From positions 2,142,453-2,206,452 of the forward strand of contig ML978122.1 in NCBI GenBank assembly GCA_010015805.1: DNA of 64,000 nucleotides. The letters are read 5' to 3'. The position numbers and the translations under genes are program-made. The notes beneath the pieces were generated by a model that was given only the letters and a program-made list of their open reading frames with translations, was not told the origin of the DNA and did no database searches. Positions 22,029 through 34,321 of this stretch are shown here, piece after piece. The DNA is from Rhizodiscina lignyota. Taxonomy: Eukaryota; Ascomycota; Dothideomycetes; Aulographales; Rhizodiscinaceae. The first letter of the stretch is position 1, and the number at the start of each line of letters is the position of its first letter.

Positions 22029-23863
22029 ATGGCACGCCCGGCTACTCCTCAGAATCATGAGGACGGCGCCAATGGCATATCCATTCCTGGAACTCCTATC
22101 AACTCGAGTTTAGCACTCACAGAATACACAACAAATCCGTCACCGCCTCAACCCTCAACTCCAAAATCGAACGCGCAGTCGATAGTACCTCAAGCTTTTC
22201 TCCTTCCAAATGGCTATCCCGATGTACTTCCCTCTCTGGCCGAAATACTCTACTTGGTTCCATCTTGTCCTGTCTGACGCTGCGGCAGTATCTTCGCCTC
22301 ATCCTTACCTCTCGAGTCTACGAAGTGGTCCAAGAAACACCGCTCACGCATGCCCAAAATCTCAGCAACCGGTTGGAATGCAAGGTGTTAATAAAACGAG
22401 AGGACCTTCAGCCAGTCTTCAGCTTCAAGCTGAGGGGAGCGTACAATAAAATGGCGCACCTGACGCCTGAAGAGCGGTGGAAAGGAGTGGTCGCGTGCTC
22501 AGCAGGTACTGTGCACACATCATGGAGATAGGCCGATGAAGCTCACAATATTGAAGGCAACCATGCACAAGGCGTAGCATACTCAGCGCGGAAGCTGAAG
22601 ATACCTGCCACGATCGTCATGCCCGAAGGCACACCAGATATCAAGCACAAGAACGTCTCGCGACTTGGCGGCACTGTCATCCTCCACGGTCCGGACTTCG
22701 ACGCGGCGAAAGACGAAGCCCATAGACTGGAAAAGTTACACGGCCTGACGAGTGTAGCTCCCTTCGACGACCCCTACGTCATCGCCGGACAGGGGACAAT
22801 AGGAATGGAGCTGCTTCGACAGACCAACCTTTTAGAGCTAGAAGCAGTCTTTTGCTGCATTGGAGGCGGAGGCCTAATAGCTGGAATTGGAACGTACATC
22901 AAGCGCATAGCACCACAGGTCAAGGTCATCGGCGTGGAGACGTACGATGCGAACGCCATGGTGCAGTCCTTGCACGAGCAGCGCAGGGTAGTGCTCAAAG
23001 AGGTCGGCCTCTTCGCCGATGGCGCAGCAGTCAAGGCCGTGGGTGAAGAGACATTCCGTTTATGCATGGAGGTCGTCGATGATATCATACAGGTTACGAC
23101 GGACGAGACGTGTGCAGCCATCAAAGACGTCTTTGAGGATTCACGGAGCATCGTCGAGCCCGCTGGTGCACTCGCTATCGCAGGTCTGAAGAAATACGTT
23201 GCTCAAAATCCCTGTCCAAACCCCAACAGAACGCTCGTTGCGGTGGCGTCCGGTGCGAACATGAACTTCGACAGACTCCGCTTCGTTGCCGAGCGCGCCG
23301 CGCTGGGTGAGAGAAAGGAGGCATTGCTCAGCGTTACGATCCCAGAACGGCCCGGCAGCTTCGCAAATTTAGTCAAATGCATCAATCCAATGGCTGTCAC
23401 AGAGTTCAGCTACCGCTATGCCGGCCCTGGTGGTGCGCACATTCTAGTTGGCGTTGGCCTCAATGCAGCATCGAGATCACGAGATCTTGCAGACCTACTT
23501 GAGCGACTGGAAAACGAGGGCATGCACGCCAAGGACCTCTCTGACGACGAGCTTGCCAAATCACATATTCGGTATCTCGTTGGTGGACGGAGTGGTGTAG
23601 CGGACGAGCGACTGTTCAGCTTCGAGTTCCCTGAGCGACCTGGAGCCTTGTATAAATTCCTCACGACGCTACAGCCAGGCTTCAACATCAGTATCTTCCA
23701 TTACCGCAATCATGGAGGTGATGTCGCGAAGATTTTGGCGGGTATTCAGTGTCCCAAGACCGCTGACGATGAGAAGGCTTTGAAGGAGTTCTTGAAGAAG
23801 ATAGGTTACCCGTTCAGGGAAGAAACGGATAACGAAACATACAAGATGTTCCTCAGGCAGTAG
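22029..23863 (+). CDS. ILV1: Threonine deaminase (biosynthetic threonine dehydratase)
   Basis: Exons 22029-22223, 22289-22505 and 22557-23863 give 572 residues. It converts threonine to 2-oxobutyrate and ammonia using PLP, the committed step of isoleucine synthesis. The PLP lysine is K112 in [12 protein letters not shown]. The NHAQG loop is rebuilt across intron 2, and the glycine-rich phosphate loop is [11 protein letters not shown]. Two ACT-like regulatory segments follow the catalytic domain, beginning [16 protein letters not shown] and [17 protein letters not shown], where isoleucine inhibition and valine activation act in the family. Length is normal. The first 65 residues are Pro/Ser-rich with few basic residues and do not look like a strong mitochondrial presequence, though the yeast enzyme is mitochondrial. 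An unseen upstream exon is possible. Confidence 0.95.
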
Positions 23864-24268
23864 GTGATCTGCATGGGCAGGAGTATTTTGGAGTACCCTG
23901 ATGGAATCTAAAGATGAGGCGTCTGGTACCAGTTCATCTAAGTGGATCTAGTGAGCGATTTGCCTTGGTTACCTTTGATGAACAGAGCGCCTGGATCAAA
24001 AGTCATTTGCGTATAGATATGCTGCATTGGTGGTAGTCTCTAATTCAATTCTATGAGGAACATTGTGTTGGACACTCTTAAACCGCGAGGCTCTGAAATC
24101 TCACCATGTCCCAGGCCCCATGAGAACACTCCTGCAGTCATCGAACGCATCGTTGGAGCATGCGTACAATTTCGCTCAGCCTCTCTGTAACCAAGCTCAC
24201 ACAGAGTTCGAAAGCGCGCTTCTCTTTCATCCTCGCTTCCGATAATTACATCTCGCGCTAGGTATAAT

Positions 24269-25000
24269 TTAGATCTTTAGCTCCGACTTCTTCAGTTCCT
24301 CTTCGATCGGAGCCTTCAGCGACTCTGGCTTCGTTGTGCTCGCCCACCTGCCGATAACCTTGCCATCCTTGTTGATCAAAAACTTCTCGAAGTTCCACTT
24401 TATCCTCTTCAAGCCCATAAGACCCGGCTTCTCGCTCTTCATCCACTCCCACACCGGCTCCGCCTTGTCGCCGTTGACGTCCGTCTTCCCTAAGACCGGG
24501 AAGCTGACGCCGTAGTTAACCATGCAGAAGTTCTGGATGTCATCGTTGGAGCCGGGGTCCTGCCCGCCGAACTGGTTGCAGGGGAAGCCGATGATCTCGA
24601 AGGAGTCCGGGTGGCTAGGCTTTAGCTCTTTGTACAGCTTCTCGAGGCCTTCGAATTGTGGGGTGAAGCCGCATTTCGAGGCGGTGTTGACGACGAGGAC
24701 GACTTTGCCTTTGAGCTCGGCGAGGGGGTAGGGTTCGCCTTTCTCTGTGGCGGGGCGTCTAGTTAGCCGGACGGAGTACAAACAGCTGTAGTGTCAGGAT
24801 CGCCACTTACTATCGAAAGGCTTGAATTCGTAAAAGCTCGTCGCGGACGCCATGCTGATTATCGTATGTGATTGTATACGTCTACTATCGATCGTGGACC
24901 AAGTATTGAGGAAAGGACGCGATTTAGTGATACCGTTTGCTAGCTGCGGTTGCGACGGAATACGAATAGCTGCTTGGAATAAGGAGCGCGAAGCTTGCAT
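24269..25000 (-). CDS. Glutathione-peroxidase-family thiol peroxidase (Hyr1/Gpx3-like), two possible starts
   Basis: Exons 25000-24811 and 24744-24269 (66-nt intron) give 221 residues from the first ATG, or 172 from an in-frame ATG at 24853 (MASATSFYEFKPFD). The short form matches the usual start of fungal orthologues. The extra 49 residues (MQASRSLFQAAIRIPSQPQL and following) have several Arg/Lys and no acidic residue until position 38, like a mitochondrial presequence. The enzyme reduces hydroperoxides and, in yeast, signals to Yap1. Catalytic features: peroxidatic Cys in NTASKCGFTPQ, Gln in GFPCNQFGGQDPGS, Trp in WNFEKFL, and the resolving Cys in QNFCMVNYG, which marks a thioredoxin-dependent type. 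It ends 405 bp from the convergent ILV1. Confidence 0.94.
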
Positions 25001-26090
25001 TTATTGCTGTGGAGGGGGGATGGTGTGAGGATGGGTCATAATAATATGGAGCATGTTACAAATGCCTGCCGGGCTGGATCTGGAGCATTGCATGTGTCGC
25101 AACTGTCCGTGTCCGACCAATGGTCTTCAGTCGCATTGAAACCGAGGAATGACGTCGCCTCGAGATGGACTAAGGGACGAGCGTTCGGCCGGATGCATTT
25201 CCGGATATCCCATTGGAACGGAGGGATTTCAGCGGCGAAGTCGTTTGCTCGTTTGCCATCGTGCGAGTACGAAGCGCTTCTTGGACGAAAGTCTCGATAC
25301 GAAAGCTTAGATGATTGATACGAAAGGAGACGAAACGTTGACTCTGAATCATAGAGATGGGCAGGAGATTTGTCGCTAAACTCGGTTCAACCCAAATCCA
25401 TGTCGCCCAAGACATGAGCGATGGAAGAGAATAGTGCCTGTTGAGCCAGTTCTTCGCATTTGTAGAAAATAATTACCTTGTTGATAATCAGTACAAAATA
25501 CCTTGGACTGTCCGTTGATGGCAATATACTCGATGAGATTATCGAGTGGGCGGTACGAAGGGCAACAGGTGGGCGTCGTCTTCGTTTTAAAGCTGCTCAA
25601 TCACCGTGCTTTAGAAATCAGTCATCCAATTCGCCGTTGAAGACCGGTGAAGGCCGCTCCAGAAAGCCTGCAGCGCGTCGAAATTATGTCAGATCTCTGA
25701 ATCTGAAACGAGAGACATCACTTAAAGTTTGTTCAGAGTAATTGAATTTCAATGTGTTGCGTTACCGATGACTTGAACGGCGCACACCTCTATTGGCTAT
25801 CGTACCTTTGTGCGATAGGCGACTTGCTCGCCGACGTGTACGGAGATCGAGTACCAAAATATTTGAAGAACTGGCTTGTCTCTTGGAGACAAGACTTTCG
25901 AAGTGCTGGAATGCTTCCAGCAAGTGCAGCTATGCCTTTGGCTGTGCTGAGATATCTCCCGGTAGCATATTCCGTGCCACCATTTGCAACTCCCGACTCC
26001 AGCAAAATCCCCTAACTGCAATGCATCGTTCGCCCATGGTGTGGTTCCCACAAAATGCTCTACAACACCAGCCATCTGAATAGGTCGAGC
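25001..26090. other. Intergenic
   Basis: About 1.1 kb between the peroxidase 5' end and the SCC2 stop codon. ORFs in several frames at 25376-26083 overlap on both strands and show no domain. No gene is supported. Confidence 0.5.
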
Positions 26091-29000
26091 TCAATCCCAA
26101 CCGCTTTCGTCATCGTCATCTGCGCTCGACTTGCTACCACTCCTCTTCCTTGGACGACCCGAGCCCTTCTTCGAGGGAGTCTTCTTAATCTTAGGCCGCT
26201 TTGGCGTGCTTCCTGCACCGACACTGCCCTTCCGCTTCTTGCCTCGTCCACCAGCGCTCACACCAGCCTGGCCGTCTTCGTCCTCGCTCGGCGTTTCGTA
26301 TCCTCCTGCAGCCTTCATGATTTCGTCTTCATCATCCTCGCTGGCTACCCGGAGTTCGTTGTCCACCGCCAGCAGCTCCGCAAGCGCACGGCATGTGGAG
26401 ACATCCGCGTCGGAGGTGTCAGAAGCAAGCTTATCGACGAGGTTCGCGACCCGGTCAACGAATTTGTCGCCAGTGACGAAGGGAACTTTGCTGGGTGCCT
26501 TATTGGGATCTTTGGCGGGCGCTTTGGGTTTGCTAAATGCGCCGTTTGCTGCCGCAGCAGAAGGCTGGGTCTGTTTCTGAAGACCCCAAAGACGGCGAAG
26601 GAAAGTGCGCGTTTCCCAGATGATCATGAGTATTGTCGATGCGGTAGCCAGCTGTCGCAGCCGAGCTGGATCAATGTCATCAGCACCTTGACTCTGCATT
26701 ATGTGCGCTTGAACGTTGCCGACCATGATCGTATCGGGAGGTTGATCGAGTTTTTGAGCTTGGCTGGACTCCTCAAGCTTCATTTTTAGGACGTCGGTCT
26801 CAATGGCGTGGGCGACAGTCGTGCCGGTTCCAGTAACAATCTTCTCCAGGGCCAAAATGAGAGGTAGCAGCTCATCGAGGCGAACGTAGTCGAAGAATGC
26901 CAGGTTCTCCATGCAGAAGCGCGTAAAGAGCACATGCTCGGACATATCACCTTGGGCAACTGCAAGCTTCGGAAGCTCAAAGTTGCACTTGGCGCTAATG
27001 TTGCTAAGGAATCGCTTCCGCACTTTACTACTTCCCATCTTCAGAACTTCAAAGGTTGACTGAAGTTTCGATGCGTACGGCTGGGTAGTGATGCCACCGG
27101 GTGACTGCAGGACGTCCCTCTGGTACTGGAATGCCTGGTAGACGGCCTTCATGTACTCTTTCTCAAACATAGTCTCATGCTTTTGATGCAAGTTCCTATG
27201 TTCTTGGAAAGCGATGTTGGCAATCATGGCATTGCTCGATGTTTCTAGCGCAACGAGGGCGGCTCCGCATTCCTTTGGATGTACCAGGCCTTGCTTGTTG
27301 ATGCTTGCAATGACGTGAGTAGCTGTGAGCGCGAGTTCGTCCGGTTTCGATAGCGCAATCTTCAGGATGTGCGGAAGGAATTGTTGAGCAAGTCCAGTCG
27401 ACGCACCATCGTTGTCAGTACCAATGAGCGATCCACCCAAACGTTCAGAGCCATGAACTTCACCCTCTCCAACCTTGATTGCAGCTCCAGATTCTGATCG
27501 TTTTTCTTCCTGGGCGAAGAACTCCCGGAACCCGGAGAGAATAATTTGTTCTAGCCGACGATCCTCGTTCATGAATGGAAACCGCAGCGCACTGTACACA
27601 TCTTTCCGTAAGAACTGTTTAGGGAAGGCTTGACAAATGAGACCAACGGACTCCAAGGCGGTCTCGCGTAGAACTGATGGTTGCTTCTGATGTGTGAATG
27701 GTAAGACGATATCGACCATGAGTGCAGCAACAGACTTTCCTTTGAACCATGGGAAGTGCTCCTGGAACCGAGCAAGATCGTTCTCGAAATTGCACGTTCT
27801 GCCGAAATAGCCGACGATCGTAATCAGGCGTCTGAGTCTCGCAATCTGTTGCTGGTCATGCCCTGTATCAGCGTCCTTCACTGCGTTAATCTGTTTGAGT
27901 ACCGAAATGACCACGTTGGCAAGGCGAAAGGTATTCTTTAGCACGCCGTCCATAATCCAGAGGCAAGATGCCAGTTCATCCAGTTCTGCTTTGGATGCTT
28001 TGGTAATGGCCCCAAACAGCGCATCTTGTACTTCTTTGAGAAAATTATGCTGTAGGCTCGACAATGAAGGGAAGACCAAGCGAAAAATGGTGACGACGTG
28101 CCGGAAGACATTCAAGTCGACTGTTGTCTTGATGTTCTTGATATAAGGCTTTAGAAGTTCCAATTGTTGTGCCGTGAAGAGCTTTGGGCTGGCCTTGGCA
28201 AACACTGTGAGGGTCTGCAGGAGCTGCACCTGAGGCGCATTGTTGGGCCCGCCGTCATTGTCCACGATCATGTCAAACATGAGAGCGATCATTGCTTTGC
28301 AGACTTTGAAATTGGCTACAGTTTGCTTTGAGTCATTTGAAAGCGCCCTCTGCAAGAGACCATCAAGGACCGCAAGCACGCCTTCGCCGCGCTGCAGAGT
28401 CTGTGCGATGAGCGAAACCTGCTTTTGCAATGCCAGGCGGGACTGCAGCGGAGCGTCATCGCCAAAGGACACGCCATAGAAAGGTGCAAACCAGATGTCC
28501 TCAATAATCTGGCGAGCAAGATCTGCGACGCTCTGCTCTTGATCTTGAATATGTTTAAGCACGGCATCAGCAATCTGCGATTTGATATCGATTTCATCGT
28601 TGTGCAGATATATGTCTTTCAAGAGCTTCATCACTCGCTTGCGGACTGGAGTGGCCGTGTCATTTATTCGAGTAATGATGCGTTTCCACACTCGCTGTTC
28701 CAATGAGGGTCGAAGCGAGAGGCATTTGCCAAGGATGTCCAGTGCAGAATCTCGCACAAGAGACGAGCGGTCCTCTGTGCATTTCAACACTTGATTCAAG
28801 ACCATGTTTGTTCTGTCAAGGATGGATGCATCTTTCTCCAGAAGCTGCGTGACACTCTTCAGACTCCTGCTCTTTAGAGTCGCATGGTCGCTAGTCATGT
28901 TCGTCAAGAGTGTTGTGAATATGTGACCGAGAGCTTTGCAGAATGGGAGATTCAGCGTTGTGACGGCCGCTGCAAGTCGGCCTTGTGATGCAGAGACACT

Positions 29001-31567
29001 CTCAAATTCGTATTCGCGATCCAACCAGTTTGGGTCTGCCACAGCATTGTGTAGCTGCAGGATAAGGTCTTTCTCCAGCGGGGGCTCGTTATCATCCAAG
29101 CCTTCCTTTGACTCGAAAAGCTGCATGGTGCTTTTCGCCCATTGGGTCAGGTGGAAGCCCTTCGCACTTTGCAATTGAGCATCGTCCACATCTGAGTGCT
29201 GCAGATACTCTAATGCCATTCGCCATGGTCCGTCGAATTCTACGAAATCCATGTCAGTTTGCTTCTCCTCGAGCAAGTCCTCAGCAAGTTGGACGAGTTT
29301 TGCAGATATATTGGATTCGCTGATGTCGACGGTTCTCAATGCATTTCTTGCATAGATTTGAAGGTCAGATATACCGGAACCAATCAAGCCCATCAGGTCG
29401 AGAGCCATGTTTTTAGCAGGCACTGGGGTCTTGTCTCCCTGTAACAGAGAATTCATGTGTAATAGAAGCATGTAGAGAAGCGCCTCTGCGGCAGGCCAGT
29501 CCGGCCTGCCAAGGACATTGAGAAAGTCTTCTGTGAAGATGTCCAATAAGTTGCGATATGGTTGATCGCCGGTTTTTGTGGAGGTGAGTGCCCGTTGAAC
29601 AAGGAAATTGACCACGTAGCGAGCGCTCTTAGTTGCACTGTCGTACAGAGGTTGCACAGCTTCCTTGAGTTCTTGTAATGCCTGGTCCAAGTCGATATTG
29701 TGAGCCTCATCAAGGGACCGCACTGCAATGCCTCGGGCAGGCGAGGTAGCCTCCTCATTTTCATATTCAGCTCCATTTTCTGGACCCTCCAGGGATGTTG
29801 AACTCGTAAGATGCCTCGCTCTAAAGGAAGAAGTTGCGCAGGTTTGGACTAGACGCATTAGGAGTGCCGAGACCAATTGGATGGGTTTTCCATCTGGTAG
29901 TTTGAACTGCCTGGCACTTTGTCTCGTCACAGGGAGCTTCTCGAGCGAGGTCAGGATCTCGTCGAAAATGAAAGTGCGTTGATCGTCATATCGAGCGAAT
30001 ATCTTCGCTATGACATCCATAGCAACGAGGCGTAGTGATTCAAACCGCTGAATGCCGACTGCAGAATCCTTTTCGGAATGCGCATTTTCGACGAAGATGA
30101 GCTCTTTTGCGAGGAACTCAACAGAAGTGATAGCACTTTCCGAGACGTCAACTTTGGTTAAGAATTCCCCAAGCAGTTTCAGCACTCGAGCAGAAACCAG
30201 GAACAAAGCCCCGACAGGTTTGCGGTTAGCCGAAAGTGTTGCAAATGCTTCCTTATTGCTATCAGAGTTGCGCGTTTCGACAGTCCGAACGACAAACATC
30301 TCCACGATATATTTGAGTCCATTGATGGCCTGAGAGACTAAATCTTCGGAGTACAACTCCTTCTCATCTCGCCCTGCGGTCATGATTCGCAGCAGCAGAC
30401 GAACTGATTGGAGGCGACTCTCTGCAGTTTCGACTCGTTGCACCCACTCCTCGGCATCTGACTCGCTCCAATCTGACCCGATTGTTAGACTGATAGATTC
30501 GAGGGTGCCTACAGCATGCTCGCATAGCTTTTGTATCCGTGTGAGGTCTTCGACTGAGATCTCTGAAAAACGTTTGGATGAGATGACGTTTTGCACAAGA
30601 GTTGAGAGCTTTGATTGCATATGAGGTGACAGAATCGGGGCATCGCTGTCAGGGACTTGACCAAATTCGAAATAATGGGCGACTTCACTGGGGAGAGCGC
30701 CTGAAGTATCAGGCTCGAGCTGATCTTCAGCTTCGATGATGTCGATCAGCTGTTCCTGCAGTGCTTGTACAGCCGAGTCGGACTTGGCGCGTTGATCAAT
30801 GCTCAATGAAAGCACCTCGCTGTCGGTCTGGGGCCGCTTTTTGGACAATCCATCTCCTGATTGAGCCTTTGCGTCGATGTCAGGGAACTCTTGATAGTCG
30901 GAATGCTGAGAGCTCTGCGGCAACGCAGGTATGACAACTGCTGTGCCTCCTGGGGAGACTTGCGGGCCTGCTGGAGGGGCGTAGCCGTTACTACTTGCAG
31001 AGAGTCGCGCATTCTGCTGAAAGATCGCAGCATTTCGTGCCTGAAGTTCATTCTGCCGCTTTAGATCTTGCTTTGCAGTTGTGGGCTGTGGTGGCCGCTT
31101 CGTACTGGTGGGAATGGGTGATTCAGGCGTAGGATACCTGAACGGTATTGTGGTATTGTTCAGCACCATCCTAGCAAATGGGCTTAGGTTGTGCTGCGAC
31201 GCATGTAAGATACCGTTCGATAGATGTAGCGACTTGGAGGAGGAGGGAGGCTGGAAATGCTTCGGCCGTGGAAAGTCGAAAGTCGTCAACTCCTTCGCTT
31301 GTAACAATTGTTGTAGGTCTTGCAAAGATCTCTGCAGCCGGACGGACGTTGGCTCTAGGGAGGCCTCCTGATTCAACAATTCCAGGCCCTTCCGAGAAGC
31401 CTGTCGTTCGTCTCGGTCACTGAAGGCTGTAGATAATGTTGGAGGGCCGGCCGAGGGGTAGGGAATAATATCTGTGGGTTGAAATGTCAGTCGAAGAAGG
31501 AAGAGAGACGAATGAAGTATAAGGTAGCAGCCTAAGAGGAGTAACCTGCTGCCAAACGGAGTGACAT
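26091..31567 (-). CDS. SCC2: Sister chromatid cohesion protein 2 / Mis4 (cohesin loader, NIPBL family)
   Basis: A 22-nt first exon (31567-31546) and a long second exon (31471-26091) give 1800 residues starting MSLRLAADIIPYPSAGPP. The join completes an Asp codon (G|AT). With Scc4, the protein loads cohesin on chromatin in the nucleus. The N-terminal ~250 residues are mostly disordered; the rest is helical HEAT-type repeats. Family-typical stretches include DRTNMVLNQVLKCTEDRSSL, DSALDILGKCLSLRP, RINDTATPVRKRVMKLLKDI followed by ADLARQIIEDIWFAPF, and the C-terminal Nipped-B region beginning near TVDLNVFRHVVTIFRLVFPS. The extreme C-terminus is Lys/Arg-rich (KKRKGSVGAGSTPKRPKIKK), a likely nuclear signal. 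Length agrees with fungal Scc2/Mis4 (about 1500-1900). The donor GTTACT is weak, so the first exon is less certain than the body. Confidence 0.92.
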
Positions 31568-32709
31568 GGCAAACCCACGAGGGCCTTCACTAACCGGGAG
31601 AGAAAGGTACAATGGAGCTAAGAGGAGAGTAGGGGAGCGCTTCATCTACTGTGGGAGCTCGAACCCTGCCTCCTGCTCCATGGGGATGTGTCATGCCCCC
31701 AGATTGCCTATCCATCTTTCACTGCAGCTCCCTATCGTACAGAAAGTGAATTTAAGGAGGGTGCCTGAGGATCGTTCATGGCGCATCGGAAAGCAGCATG
31801 AGAGTGACGCGCTAGTGTTGGATCACAGGCGCCAAGCCGCGGAGTGAATGAGTCGATTGAGTGTTGCGACTGCATATACGATGCAAGTTTGAAGTGAAAA
31901 GACGCGTAAAGGCAACGCTCTCGTATACGGCGCTGCTCTTCGTTGAACTCACGTTCGCCGCGGATGCCAAGACGCGTACGATATACGGAGTAGGTAAGGC
32001 TGCACTTAGACGCGGTCGGCTAAGCGCGCGCCTCTAGAACACGTTTAGCCGCAAACTGGCATCGCCGTTTTCGCACGGCCGATGAGCCTTTTCACCAATC
32101 TTGCCCGTGCGCAACGTTAAACCTAAAACGCTCTAGCGTAGAAGCCTCTGATGAAATGAGATGGCTTTTCACTACGAAAATAGCTATATTTATACTCGAA
32201 TAGCTATTTTCACAACTTCTTAACGAGCTGCAGGCTCTCGACACGGCCAACATTGATGAGATCTATCACATTCACTTTACGATAGGATAATGGTATCGAA
32301 ACCAGTTGGTCACATGTAATGCTTTCGCTTCACGCCACTCAATGCAGATTTCCACCGCCATCGAAGGATTTCTAGTTCAGCACATCGTACTCACTCCAAT
32401 TGTTCATGTGAATCCAACTACCAAAGCTAGACTTTTGCTTTATTTGGTTTGGCGTACCTTTAGCTGCAGTCTGTGCATTTTTTGTTGATGAGGAGCCATC
32501 ATAACGGTGGTGAGGGGGAGAGCCTGTGAAGCATGATCCCATTTGCAAACAGTTATGACCAAGCGAGGCCAATTGGTCTCCCATCATGAGTCGTTTGAGG
32601 GAGGCCTGAGCCCATTAAAAGAACGTAGGTTATGCATCCAGGATTTTGTTCTTTTTGCTCCTTCCCCTTTTCCGCCAGCACAAAGTAGAACAGCGGCCCT
32701 AATACAGTC
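31568..32709. promoter_or_regulatory. Divergent 5' region of SCC2 and a secreted-protein gene
   Basis: About 1.1 kb with no gene. Two MluI-type ACGCGT hexamers lie at 31902-31907 and 31972-31977, 335 and 405 bp upstream of the SCC2 ATG, in a CG-rich patch. A perfect 12-bp inverted repeat lies at 32176-32211. The right third is AT-richer. Confidence 0.5.
32176..32211. repeat. Perfect 12-bp inverted repeat (hairpin)
   Basis: GAAAATAGCTAT (32176-32187) and its exact reverse complement ATAGCTATTTTC (32200-32211) flank a 12-nt AT-rich spacer. It could be a cruciform, a protein-binding site or a transposon remnant. No transposase is nearby. Confidence 0.7.
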
Positions 32710-33994
32710 ATGGCATACTTGGCTATCTTGTCACTCCTCTCCCTAGCAGCTGGCGCCGCTGCGCAGTTGCAGCTCAGCACCATAGAGCAATGCTCTACGA
32801 TTATGGGAAGCGAACCACCAAACGGTTTTCTTTCGACTCGCTACGTCGACACCGTGACCGAGAAATGGTATCCGAAGACCGTCGTGCAAACATTGCAAGA
32901 TACGGTATTCCGTACGCGGCGGCCCACTACGGTAACTTCAGAAATTGCGGCAACAGAGACCGCAAGTACGACTGGAGATTCGTCTATGGGTACGCTCACC
33001 GCCACGGCATTTTTCGAGCGAACGGTATATGTAACGAAGACATCGACGATTACGGGCCCTACAGCTACGCGGGCCGTAAGAACCACTACTACAACAACTG
33101 CTCCGACGCCAGGTGGTTTCTTTCCAGTTCTCGATACCATGGATCAACTTATAATTGGGCGGTCTCTCAAGGCTCCGGACTTTGAAATCGAGGCTGTCGA
33201 GTCTCCGATATTGGAAGGGCCACGTATCAAAGGGGGCTCTTCGAAATATTTGCGCCCTTCTCCTCATCTCCCGAGACAGGTATCGGTCAGAGCTGGAATT
33301 GCGGCGTCATACCCTGTATCCGTTGAATGTAAGCCAAAGTTCTCATTTTGTGGCGAGAGCAATTTGGTTTGGATTAATACATGACGCAGGTAGGAGAATC
33401 ATTATCGCTCAAAGGTTAACCGTTACGACAAGATCTCTACCAATCACCACAATCATGCGAGATGGCAAAACTGAAACACAGTATACTACGAGGTCGGCGA
33501 GAGTCCTTGCGAAATTCGTGTCTCACGGGTGGAATGTCATGACGCATACTCAAACCTCGACAATCACCAAGACCACGACCGAAATCACCACTTTCACTCC
33601 CAGAACCACGCAGACAGTCACGCGAACGCGAACTGCATACGCAGCTTGTAACTCGGATAACTTCCTCGGTCCATTGCCCGACGGCCAGGCCATCTCAAAT
33701 GTCTTCAACAACGGACCCATCAATGCCACAGCATCTGTTGCTTCACCTGGGGACTCAGCACTTGATTGCTGCAACCAGTGTTTCGCATCCGACATCTGCG
33801 AAGGTAGCATTTTCTTGCCGAATGGGGCAGGTGCACAAGTTGGTGTTTGCCTCAGGCTTCAACGAAGTGGTGATACGTGCAACTTCGTGCAGAACGACGC
33901 GTATTACGAGTATAGTGATAGTGGGGAAAGCTACGTGGTATCAAATGGTCCGTGTGGGTATCTTTACAATAATGGGCGTGAAAGTGGCATATAA
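32710..33994 (+). CDS. Secreted Thr-rich protein with C-terminal Cys-rich (Apple/PAN-like) region
   Basis: Exons 32710-33328 and 33390-33994 (61-nt intron; Cys codon T|GT restored) give 407 residues. A signal peptide (MAYLAILSLLSLAAGAAAQ) is followed by long Thr/Ser-rich stretches (for example TSTITGPTATRAVRTTTTTT and TQTSTITKTTTEITTFTPRT) likely to be O-glycosylated. The C-terminal ~100 residues carry CNSDNF, CCNQCFASDICEG, GVCLRLQRSGDTC and GPCGYLY, eight or nine cysteines in a pattern like fungal extracellular PAN/Apple-type modules. There is no membrane helix or GPI-like tail after the module, so release to wall or medium is likely. The gene is convergent with the HET gene. The exact function is unknown. 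Confidence 0.85.
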
Positions 33995-34321
33995 TGTCAA
34001 GCCGCCAACTTGAAAGCGGCTTTCAGTAGGCATGGATTTTATTGCACGGTTTCGCTAAGATTAACGAGCCCTTTCTTTACCTTAAACTTCATGTACGTAT
34101 GCAGTTAAATAGAGCAGTAGCACTTTTGTCTTATCTTTAGTATGAAATGAATTCACTACTGTTCAGAACCGGCCGTGCTTGTTTGTTGATAGCCAATAGA
34201 CGGAGCCGATGAGCTCCTGACGTCTGCGAAGTTATACCATTTGAGATAGGCGTTCGAAGGGCCCTGCAAGAGATCTTTCCCAGCCACCCCCTGATTTCAC
34301 CAGTTGCGACGCTCCTGTGGC
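33995..34321. other. Convergent 3' spacer
   Basis: About 330 bp between the stop codons of the secreted protein and the HET gene. It presumably holds both polyadenylation regions. No other feature is seen. Confidence 0.6.
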
